DNA of 34,768 bases from an uncultured Saprospiraceae bacterium (GTDB lineage: Bacteria > Bacteroidota > Bacteroidia > Chitinophagales > Saprospiraceae), in assembly GCA_937924145.1 (NCBI GenBank), contig CALDTJ010000425.1, positions 1 through 34,768 of the forward strand. The letters are read 5' to 3'. The translations under genes were made by a program, and so were the position numbers. The notes below the pieces were generated by a model, which saw nothing but the letters and a program-made list of their open reading frames with translations, made no database searches and was not told where the DNA came from. This document shows positions 10,067 through 18,260 of this stretch, piece after piece. The first letter of the stretch is position 1. Every line of letters starts with the position of its first letter.

Positions 10067-10717
10067 TTATCCTAAAAAAGTAATTTGATTTCTACTCAAT
10101 TTTACTAAGCCTAAATTTTCCATTTTTTTCAATAATCGAGAGACTGCCTCTCGGGATACATTTAGATCATCAGCAATTTGTTGGTGGGTATAACTAAGAA
10201 TATTGCTTCCTGTTGATTCACTAAGAGATTGTAAGAAATTCTTCATCCTAGTATCTAACCCTCGAAAGGCAATATTGTCAATCACTTTCACCAATTCTAA
10301 CATTTTGTTATCATAGGAACGCATGACAAAATTTTTCCAAACGGTATATTTAGTCATCCATAAATCGACATATTTGATAGGGATGCCAATTATCGTAGTT
10401 GGCTCAATGGCCTCTGTCCGAATCGCACTTTTTTTGTCCATCATACAGCAAGTAAAAGACATGGAACAGGTTTCTCCTGCATTTAAAAAATAGAGCAATA
10501 ATTCTTTACTCTCTATTTCGTCCTCTCTGCTGACTTTTATACTTCCTTTGACAATTAAGGGGACCATTTTCACATAGTTACCATAATCTAATAGTGTCTC
10601 GCCTGCTCCAAAGTGCAATAATTGCCCTACTTCCGATATTTCTTCTCTTAATTGCCTATCGGAAATTTGTGGAAATTGCGTTTGTAAAATCTGCGCTATA
10701 TTATTTATTGTACCCAT
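10067..10717 (-). CDS. Crp/Fnr-family transcriptional regulator
   Basis: cNMP-binding-like N-terminal region and HTH QQIADDLNVSREAVSRLLKKME; 19 nt upstream of the SulP gene on the same strand. Confidence 0.93.
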   Translation of the reverse strand: MGTINNIAQILQTQFPQISDRQLREEISEVGQLLHFGAGETLLDYGNYVKMVPLIVKGSIKVSREDEIESKELLLYFLNAGETCSMSFTCCMMDKKSAIRTEAIEPTTIIGIPIKYVDLWMTKYTVWKNFVMRSYDNKMLELVKVIDNIAFRGLDTRMKNFLQSLSESTGSNILSYTHQQIADDLNVSREAVSRLLKKMENLGLVKLSRNQITFLG

Positions 10718-10745
10718 ATTTGATCTTGTCTAATTTCTAATGTCA

Positions 10746-10791
10746 CAAAGATAAACTAGAAGTAGCGCTCAGGTCTGTGACGGATATCACA
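10746..10791 (-). promoter_or_regulatory. Crp/Fnr-like site (10776-10791, TGTGACGGATATCACA) plus -7 box TATCTTTG (10746-10753 on -) upstream of the Crp/Fnr gene
   Basis: Perfect TGTGA-N6-TCACA 22 nt upstream of a perfect TAnnTTTG; suggests autoregulation. Confidence 0.75.
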
Positions 10792-10933
10792 AAGCCTAAC
10801 TTTTCTTATTGTTTAAATAACTTTAGGCCGACATTTTAAGATAAAACTACCTTAAGCTGAAACCAGTTTAGACATAATCTTAAATTCATAGTTGTCTAAA
10901 TATTGGTTTTAATACCATAAAGTTTGAATATAC

Positions 10934-10968
10934 TTTGAACGGCACTTTTTAATCTACGCTTAAATTTG
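10934..10968 (+). promoter_or_regulatory. Putative promoter of the GHKL-ATPase gene: TTTG (10934-10937) and TAAATTTG (10961-10968)
   Basis: Bacteroidetes -33/-7 pair with 23-nt spacing, 26 nt before the ATG. Confidence 0.5.
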
Positions 10969-10993
10969 TTTATTTGCAGCTCAATAACAAATT

Positions 10994-12853
10994 ATGAAAA
11001 TAAATATATCTAAGGCAATCAAACAGTTCTTTCCAAATCCATCTTTGGACATGGTGTACTTTGAAGCTATAGCCAATTGCCTAGATGCTGGAGCCACGAA
11101 AATTCAACTAAAAATCAATATCCACTCTTATGATGACCCTAAATCGTTTAGAATCTCGGTGGAGGATAATGGATCGGGCTTTTCGGATAGAGGGTTTCAA
11201 AGGTTTTGTGAACTTTTGGAAACAGATAGTGCGGACAATAAAGGATTAGGACGTTTGGTTTTTCTGAACTACTTTGGGCAAGCGATTTATGATACGCTAT
11301 CAGAAGATCGCCCTCGTTCTTTCATTCTCAATAAAGAATTTGATAAGGAATGTAGTAAAACGTCTTCTCTTTCAACAAATGGGACAAAATTAGTGCTCAA
11401 CAATTATAAATTGATGAGTATTAAAACCTACGATTACCTGAGGGCTGAAACACTTGCAAAGTCCATACAATTACACTTTTTACCTAGACTTTTTTTATTA
11501 AATCAACAAAATATAAAGGTGGATATCTCCATCGAAGTGAACACTGAAGTAGAGAATTCCTCAAAACTATTCACTTCGGATAAGCAATTGGTTTCGTCTA
11601 GTAAGTTGCCGAAATTAATTTTAAAGAAATTTAAGGTTGATCACATTAACTTGTTCGACCAATTTGAGATACTTTACAAAATTGAAGAGGACTATGAGGA
11701 CACGAACTTAATTGTGGCTTTGAATGCTGATAATCGTACGATCCCAATATCTGATATTATTTCTAAGGACAATATACCTCAAGGCTACAATTGTATTTTT
11801 CTAATTCAGTCTGATTTTTTCAAAGGCAAAGTGGGAAATTCAAGACAAAAATTAGAAATAGATAAGCAAGAATTTTCTGCTTTAAAATATGCGATTATCA
11901 GAGAAATCAAACTGATATTAGATAAGGAAATCCCTAATATTATTGAACGGAATGATGCCGAACGGAAAATCTTGGATAAAAAATTCCCTCACCTGATAGG
12001 TTATTTTGATGATAATATTGCAGGACTAATTGATCGATCTAAAATTTTGGATAGAGCGCAAGTACGATTTTTTAGAGATCAAAAGAAAATTTTAGAAACT
12101 ACTGATTTATCCAATGGGCTCTTCAAAAAATCTTTGGAAGTTTCTTCTAGAGTACTGACTGCCTATATTTTGCATCGAAATCTAGTCATCAAGAAACTTC
12201 AAGAAACCAATTCGTTGGATAGTGAGGTGGAGATTCAACAGATGATTGTTCCATTGAGGGACTCTTCTAAAAGTAAGAATAAGTATGCTGAAATCTATCG
12301 CAATAATGCATGGTTGTTGGATGACAAATTCATGTCCTATAATACTACGCTTAGTGACTCGGCCTTTAATAAATTGATAAAAGGACTGGCAATCGAAGAA
12401 GAACTAGCCTTGGGTGCTACCTCAAAGCCTGATTTATCCATTGTATTTAATCGAAATCCTGCTGAATATTCCGCCGAAGTTGTAATCATCGAACAGAAAA
12501 ATAAGATAGTAGGACCAAACGCAAAAGAGAAAGTTGTAGACCAGATACAACGAAGGGCACAAAAGTTACTTGCCTATTATCCAAATAACATTCAACGAAT
12601 GTGGTTTTATGGATTGGTAGATATGGATAACGAATTTGAATTAGCGCTGCAAGCTGATGGATATACTCTAATTGATGGTGGTGAGCACACTTTTTATAAA
12701 AACGTAGATATTCAGCATGATAATAATGGTGTTACCCATCGTTGTCCTATTGGTATCTCGATTTTGTCAGCTAGTACATTCTTAGAGGTCGCAGAAAATC
12801 GGAATCAGCGGCTTTTAAATTTATTGAAAAAATCTTTTAAGGAAACTTCCTAA
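10994..12853 (+). CDS. GHKL (HATPase_c_3-like) ATP-binding protein with C-terminal PD-(D/E)xK nuclease-like motif
   Basis: N box EAIANCLDAGA, G1 VEDNGSGF, G2 NKGLGRL; C-terminal KPDLSIVF...AEVVIIEQKNK...QIQRR. Confidence 0.8.
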   Translation: MKINISKAIKQFFPNPSLDMVYFEAIANCLDAGATKIQLKINIHSYDDPKSFRISVEDNGSGFSDRGFQRFCELLETDSADNKGLGRLVFLNYFGQAIYDTLSEDRPRSFILNKEFDKECSKTSSLSTNGTKLVLNNYKLMSIKTYDYLRAETLAKSIQLHFLPRLFLLNQQNIKVDISIEVNTEVENSSKLFTSDKQLVSSSKLPKLILKKFKVDHINLFDQFEILYKIEEDYEDTNLIVALNADNRTIPISDIISKDNIPQGYNCIFLIQSDFFKGKVGNSRQKLEIDKQEFSALKYAIIREIKLILDKEIPNIIERNDAERKILDKKFPHLIGYFDDNIAGLIDRSKILDRAQVRFFRDQKKILETTDLSNGLFKKSLEVSSRVLTAYILHRNLVIKKLQETNSLDSEVEIQQMIVPLRDSSKSKNKYAEIYRNNAWLLDDKFMSYNTTLSDSAFNKLIKGLAIEEELALGATSKPDLSIVFNRNPAEYSAEVVIIEQKNKIVGPNAKEKVVDQIQRRAQKLLAYYPNNIQRMWFYGLVDMDNEFELALQADGYTLIDGGEHTFYKNVDIQHDNNGVTHRCPIGISILSASTFLEVAENRNQRLLNLLKKSFKETS

Positions 12854-12879
12854 TGTCTTATTCTATTATAGGAATGCGG

Positions 12880-13413
12880 TTAAAGTGACTGGTTACCAAC
12901 CAACTTTAACTCCTTGATTTGAGCAATGTGCTTGTGAGAATGGCCAGAGACAAAAGTCAACCAATTATTTCCATTCAAAACACCAATTCTCGGATGCGGA
13001 AAGGTGATTTCATCTAAATCCAGAGCATTACTATTGACAAAATCGTTTGTTGCTTGACGACATGCTTTGAAAGCTATGAGGGCTGCTTCTTTGCTTGTAA
13101 AAATACCTTCTGGCAGAAAGTTTTCAGGTGCTTTAGATTTGAGTTCCCGACTGGCACTTAATTCCATTACCTCAGCAGCACTTTTTGGCTGTTCTAAAGG
13201 AATATTTGTAGGTGATTTTGCTAATTGTTGCAAGGTAATTATGACCGTTTTTTCAACCTTGATGATATGTTCCATCACTTCTGCTATAGACCAAACATCG
13301 GGGGCAGATTTTGTGATAAATAGTTGATCTGAAACGTCTTCCACAACTTCCGTGATAGCATTTTCACTTTCATTTAGTTGACCTAAACAAGTTGCCTTTT
13401 GTATATCAGTCAT
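12880..13413 (-). CDS. DinB-family protein
   Basis: DVWSIAEVMEHIIKVEKT and HSHKHIAQIKELK (conserved DinB His positions). Confidence 0.85.
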   Translation of the reverse strand: MTDIQKATCLGQLNESENAITEVVEDVSDQLFITKSAPDVWSIAEVMEHIIKVEKTVIITLQQLAKSPTNIPLEQPKSAAEVMELSASRELKSKAPENFLPEGIFTSKEAALIAFKACRQATNDFVNSNALDLDEITFPHPRIGVLNGNNWLTFVSGHSHKHIAQIKELKLVGNQSL

Positions 13414-13415
13414 TG

Positions 13416-15371
13416 TTAAATTGTTAATTTTAAAAAATAATCCATCGCTGCTGGATTTCGGATAGCATCTCGATTTATCCCTTCTTTTGTAGTCATTTTC
13501 ATTAATATTCGCTTAACTGGGACTTCCATTTTTTTCCCACTTAGCGTGTAAGGAATATCGGGAACAACTATAATCCGATTAGGCACATGACGGGGCGAAC
13601 ATTGAGTTCTTAAATTCTTTTTAATCAATTGTTGAAGTTCATCGCTAAGTAACTGATTTTCCTCCAAAACCACAAATAACGGCATTATATCTTCTCCATT
13701 TGGCTGTTCTAGATTGATAATTAGGCTATCCTTAATCGCTGTGATTTCATCTAGGACACTATAAATTTCTGCAGTCCCAATCCTAATTCCATTCCGATTA
13801 AGCGTAGCATCCGACCGCCCTTGAATGATTAAAGAGCCATTTTTTTCAATTTTTATCCAATCGCCATGTCGCCATTTATTGGGAAAAGTATCGAAATAGG
13901 CCGCTTCATATCGCTCGTTATCCTTATCGTTCCAAAAATAGATTGGCATGGAAGGCATTGGTTGTTCGATGACCATTTCCCCTAGTGTTTCAGCTATTCT
14001 CTTGCCATCGGCTGTATAGGCGTACAAAGCACAACCTAAAGACCGACTTTGAATATATCCTTTGTAGACTGGTTGGGTAGGATTCCCCCCAACAAAAGCA
14101 GTGCAAACATCTGTCCCACCACTCATAGAACACAGCCAAATATCTTTGGAAATATGCTGATATATCCATTCAAAAACATCTGGTGGTAATGGCGCACCCG
14201 TTGAACCTAGTGACCGTAAATTACTAAAGTCAAATTGCTCGTTTAGTTTCAAATTAGCCTTCATACAAGCAGTCAAAAATGGAGCACTTGTGCCAAAATG
14301 ATGTATGGGTAAGGTGGAGGAAAATTCCCAAAGACTGTTTATTGATGGATGTGCTGGACTACCATCAAATAATACGGGAACTGCACCAACCAACATACTG
14401 GCTTGCAGAAAATTCCACATCATCCAACCAGTAGTAGTAAACCAGAAAAAGTTTTCTCCCTCTTTTACATCATTATGAAAGGACATATATTTCAAATGCT
14501 CTAAAAGTACGCCTCCATGAGCATGAGTAATGGCTTTTGGCTTACCTGTAGTTCCCGAAGAATACAATACCCAGATAGGATGATTAAAAGGAACAGGCGT
14601 AAATGTTAACCTTTTTTTGCTTTCAAAATCTTGTAGTATATTTTGCCAAAGGCTTGCCTTTTCAAGTTTAGCAGTTGGATCTAAGTAAGGAACAAAAACG
14701 GTATGCTGAATACTTTGAATGTCTTGCTGTATGTTTTTTACGGATTCAATTCTACTAAATTCTTTTCCACCATAGGAATAACCATCTACGGCAATCAGTA
14801 ACTTAGGATTTATTTGAGAAAATCGTTCAATAACTGTTTTTTCTCCAAAATCTGGTGAACAGCAAGTCCATACTGCACCAATAGAATTCACAGCTAAAAA
14901 ACAACTAATTGCAGTTGGAATATTAGGTAAATAAGCCGCTACACAATCCCCTTTCTGTATGCCTTGATGGATTAAAAATTGTTGGAATGCCTTAACCTCT
15001 TTTTCTAAAGTTGCCCACGAAATTGATACTTCAGTATGTTCATTTTTGAAAATTAAGGCGGGTCTTGAATTAGATTTTTGTCTAAAAATATGTTCTGCAT
15101 AATTTACTTCCGCACCTTCAAACCAACGCACTTTCGGCATTCCTTCATCTACTAAAACGGTATCGTATGGTTGATGGCTGATCACATTAAAATATTCCCA
15201 AATAGATTCCCAAAAGTCGCCTATTTCATTCGTTGACCAAGTCCATAATTCATCATAATCCTTAAAGGAAAGCTGTTTGTTTTTGCCCAACCATTTTTCA
15301 TAATCCTTTAGATTGGATTGCTCTATGAATTTGGAAGATGGCTGCCATAATATTTTTTGTGCTTCTTTCAT
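13416..15371 (-). CDS. Acetoacetate-CoA ligase (acetoacetyl-CoA synthetase)
   Basis: 651 aa AMP-forming ligase; YSSGTTGKPKAITHAHGG, TTTGWMMWN, HGDWIKIEKNGSLIIQGRSDATLNRNGIRIGTAEIY, C-terminal SGKKMEVPVK. Confidence 0.92.
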   Translation of the reverse strand: MKEAQKILWQPSSKFIEQSNLKDYEKWLGKNKQLSFKDYDELWTWSTNEIGDFWESIWEYFNVISHQPYDTVLVDEGMPKVRWFEGAEVNYAEHIFRQKSNSRPALIFKNEHTEVSISWATLEKEVKAFQQFLIHQGIQKGDCVAAYLPNIPTAISCFLAVNSIGAVWTCCSPDFGEKTVIERFSQINPKLLIAVDGYSYGGKEFSRIESVKNIQQDIQSIQHTVFVPYLDPTAKLEKASLWQNILQDFESKKRLTFTPVPFNHPIWVLYSSGTTGKPKAITHAHGGVLLEHLKYMSFHNDVKEGENFFWFTTTGWMMWNFLQASMLVGAVPVLFDGSPAHPSINSLWEFSSTLPIHHFGTSAPFLTACMKANLKLNEQFDFSNLRSLGSTGAPLPPDVFEWIYQHISKDIWLCSMSGGTDVCTAFVGGNPTQPVYKGYIQSRSLGCALYAYTADGKRIAETLGEMVIEQPMPSMPIYFWNDKDNERYEAAYFDTFPNKWRHGDWIKIEKNGSLIIQGRSDATLNRNGIRIGTAEIYSVLDEITAIKDSLIINLEQPNGEDIMPLFVVLEENQLLSDELQQLIKKNLRTQCSPRHVPNRIIVVPDIPYTLSGKKMEVPVKRILMKMTTKEGINRDAIRNPAAMDYFLKLTI

Positions 15372-15482
15372 AATTGGTAAATGTAGTTAGTCGCACTCTG
15401 TACGCTCGGCATTCGTAATTGTCGTTAGGAGACGACTTTGATATGGATTCCTAGTCAGGAGGAATATCAAGGTCTATTGTTA

Positions 15483-17084
15483 CTACATCCTAAATACCCC
15501 ATAGGTTTGTGTACCATTAATCGACTGATTATTAAAAATATTTAAACAAAAACCTAGGTAATTTCTAGTATCTCTTGGGTCAATAATACCGTCATCCCAT
15601 AGATGTCCACTTGCATACCAAGAAGAAGAAACTGCTTCATTATTTCTAATAATTTCCTCTTTAGTCGGAGCAAATTTTTCTTCATCAAACGGAACGCCTG
15701 CTCTTTTTGCCTTCCCTCGTTGGATGATTTCCATGACTCCTGCAATTTGCTCTGAACCCATCACCGATACTTTTGAATTAGGGTAAGCAAACATGAAATT
15801 TGGTTGGTAAGAACGACCATTCATCGCATAGTTACCTGCTCCATAGGAAGAGGCTAAATTGATGGTAATAGTCGGTACTTTACTATTGGCTACCGCATTA
15901 ATCATTTTTGCACCTTGCTTAATAATTCCGCCTTGTTCATACTCTTTTCCGACCATGAATCCTGTAATGTTTTGTAAGTAAATTAGTGGGCGATTATTTC
16001 GATTACAAAGCTGAATAAAATGGGTTGCCTTATTCGCAGATTCTGAAAATAAAACCCCGTTGTTTCCTATAATCCCAACAGTATATCCATGTATTTCTGC
16101 CCAACCAGTGATTAATGTCGTCCCATAATCTGGTTTGAATTCTAGAAACTTTGACCCATCTGTTATTCTAGCAATCACGTCTCTAACATCAAATGGAATT
16201 CTAACATTGGGAGAAATGATTCCTAATAATTCATCTGCATCATATTTAGGTGGTTCAATGTTTTTATTTGGCACAAAATGAGGTTTTGGGTCTTCTATTG
16301 AAACCATTAATTGTCTCGCTAATTTAATGCCTTCCAACTCGTCTGCTGCAAGGAAATCAGAAACACCCGATTTACTAGAGTGCATCTCTGCCCCACCTAA
16401 TTCCTCGGCATTGGCAATTTCATTCGTTGCCATTTTTAACAAGGGGGGGCCTGCTAAAAATACTTGCGCTTTATTTTTAATGAAAACAGAAATATCTGAC
16501 ATTCCAGGTACGTAAGCCCCGCCTGCGGTAGCATTGCCAAAAACTACAGAAATGGTCGTCAAACCTGCCTCAGAACGTCTAGTAATCTCTCTAAAATTTT
16601 CACCAGCCAGCCCAAAAGTTCGTACTTGATCTGGAAGATTTGCGCCGCCACTTTCTACTAATTGAATACAAGGCAATCTATTTTCAAGGATGATTTCGTT
16701 CATCCGAATGTACTTCTTAGTGGTGGAATAATCCATCGTTCCCCCCTTCTTCGTCCCTATATTCGAGTTAATCATGCACAATTTGCCCGAAACTAAGCCA
16801 ATGCCCATGATGGTCGTTCCATTGGCACCAAAACCATTGTCTACCCCCAAACCAGCCAAAGGCATCAATTCCAAAAAAGGACTATCTTTATCTAATACTA
16901 ATTGGATTCGTTCACTTGCCAACAATTGATTGTCATTTCTTGCTCGTTTGATCCGTGCCGCAGATCCTTGAAAACGGCTTTCTTCTTTGTAAGCTTCCAA
17001 CTGCTTTAATAAGGTGTTCATGCCCTCATAATTGGCTTGAAAGACCTTGGAGTTTTTATTGATGGTTGAATGTAGTACGTCCAT
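15483..17084 (-). CDS. Acyl-CoA carboxylase carboxyltransferase (beta) subunit, methylcrotonyl-CoA carboxylase-like
   Basis: LVESGGANLPDQ, GNATAGGAYVPGMSD, FLAGPPLLKMAT, SSYGAGNYAMNGR motifs of MCC beta. Confidence 0.9.
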   Translation of the reverse strand: MDVLHSTINKNSKVFQANYEGMNTLLKQLEAYKEESRFQGSAARIKRARNDNQLLASERIQLVLDKDSPFLELMPLAGLGVDNGFGANGTTIMGIGLVSGKLCMINSNIGTKKGGTMDYSTTKKYIRMNEIILENRLPCIQLVESGGANLPDQVRTFGLAGENFREITRRSEAGLTTISVVFGNATAGGAYVPGMSDISVFIKNKAQVFLAGPPLLKMATNEIANAEELGGAEMHSSKSGVSDFLAADELEGIKLARQLMVSIEDPKPHFVPNKNIEPPKYDADELLGIISPNVRIPFDVRDVIARITDGSKFLEFKPDYGTTLITGWAEIHGYTVGIIGNNGVLFSESANKATHFIQLCNRNNRPLIYLQNITGFMVGKEYEQGGIIKQGAKMINAVANSKVPTITINLASSYGAGNYAMNGRSYQPNFMFAYPNSKVSVMGSEQIAGVMEIIQRGKAKRAGVPFDEEKFAPTKEEIIRNNEAVSSSWYASGHLWDDGIIDPRDTRNYLGFCLNIFNNQSINGTQTYGVFRM

Positions 17085-17107
17085 TTAATTTTTGATTTTA
17101 TTCAGTT

Positions 17108-17268
17108 AGTAACGACGAAATAATAAATCCGTCAAGTTGGGCGAGGTTATTTTGTTCTCAGTTTTTGCCAAAAATTCTTTTCATAGCAGGGTTACGGAAA
17201 TAATTTTTGGTAGAAAATGAGGGCAAAAGAAACCGTCCAAATGGCGGAGTTATTGTTTTACCGTTACT
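17108..17268. repeat. 161-nt imperfect palindromic element bounded by AGTAACG / CGTTACT
   Basis: Left arm AGTAACGACGAAATAATAAATCCG...TTTTTGCCAAAAATTC aligns to the reverse complement of the right arm AGTAACGGTAAAACAATAACTCCG...TTTCTACCAAAAATTA, roughly 70-75% by eye over ~75 nt. Confidence 0.75.
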
Positions 17269-17303
17269 TATCTTAGAACAGGATAACAGCTCAATATCTA
17301 TTT

Positions 17304-18155
17304 TTAGAGACCCGGCAATACTTGACCAGCAATTTTCATAGCATCAAAATAACTATCCAAATTAAGTCCAATCTCAATATTTCGATCTCTAGCAAAACTA
17401 ACTAAATTTTCGGAAGGCATATTCCCAACTAATTTATTTTGTGCCATCGGACATCCTCCAAATCCTCTAATTGTTCCATCAAAACGGCGACAACCGCTTT
17501 CATAAGCGGATAGGACCTTTTCTTTCCAAGTATCGGGAGTCGTATGAAAATGTGCACCAATTTCTATATTGGGATTAGCAGGAATTAAGTTGCCAAATAA
17601 ATACTGAATATTTGCAGGTTCTGCTACGCCGATGGTATCTGATAGTTGGAAGATAGTAATATCTAATTTTGCTAATTGTTCTACCCATTCTTGCACTATT
17701 TCCACGTTCCAAATATCTCCATACGGATTTCCAAAACCCATAGAAATATAGATGAGTAAGGTTTTATTATTGGCTAAACATATTTCTTGGATGACTTTTA
17801 CTCTTTCCAAAGAATCGGCTATGGTCGCATTCGTATTTCTTAGCTGAAAGGTTTCTGAGATAGAAAAAGGATAACCTAAGACGTCCACTTCTGCAAAACT
17901 AGCAGCGCTGACCGCCCCTCTCCTATTGGCTACAATAGCTAGTAACTTAGTGGTCGTATCATCCAGTTCTAATTGCCCTAATACTTCCGCAGTATCTCTC
18001 ATTTGCGGAATGGCTTTTGGGGAAACAAAACTTCCAAAATCCAAGGTATCAAATCCCACTTTCAAGAGCGAATTTAAATATCGGACTTTTTCGGCTGTTG
18101 GGATAAAATCATGCAATCCTTGCATGGCATCCCTTGGACATTCGATTATCTTCAT
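17304..18155 (-). CDS. Hydroxymethylglutaryl-CoA lyase-like protein
   Basis: ECPRDAMQG (PRDGLQ-like), FGSFVSPKAIPQM, SDTIGVAEP, GAHFHTTP, GCRRFDGTIRGFGGCPMA. Confidence 0.9.
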   Translation of the reverse strand: MKIIECPRDAMQGLHDFIPTAEKVRYLNSLLKVGFDTLDFGSFVSPKAIPQMRDTAEVLGQLELDDTTTKLLAIVANRRGAVSAASFAEVDVLGYPFSISETFQLRNTNATIADSLERVKVIQEICLANNKTLLIYISMGFGNPYGDIWNVEIVQEWVEQLAKLDITIFQLSDTIGVAEPANIQYLFGNLIPANPNIEIGAHFHTTPDTWKEKVLSAYESGCRRFDGTIRGFGGCPMAQNKLVGNMPSENLVSFARDRNIEIGLNLDSYFDAMKIAGQVLPGL

Positions 18156-18260
18156 TAATAATAGACTTAATTCTGAAACGGTTTAGTCTTTCTAGCACTC
18201 CAGTGCTGGAATGACTTGGCGTACAAAAAAAATTAGAATAAACACGTTCAATAACAGTTA

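Noticed and set aside
10738-10750. Extra Crp half-site TGTCACAAAG near the regulator start
   Set aside because: Only a half-site; it overlaps the -7 box sequence and has no palindromic partner.
10994-12853. MutL/Hsp90/gyrase B assignment for the GHKL protein
   Set aside because: Shares GHKL boxes but lacks the C-terminal domains of those families; the C-terminus instead resembles a PD-(D/E)xK nuclease.
15438-15470. Palindrome TTGATAT...ATATCAA between the acetoacetyl-CoA synthetase and MCC-beta genes
   Set aside because: Imperfect and short, no T run and no second copy noticed; not distinctive enough to report as a finding.
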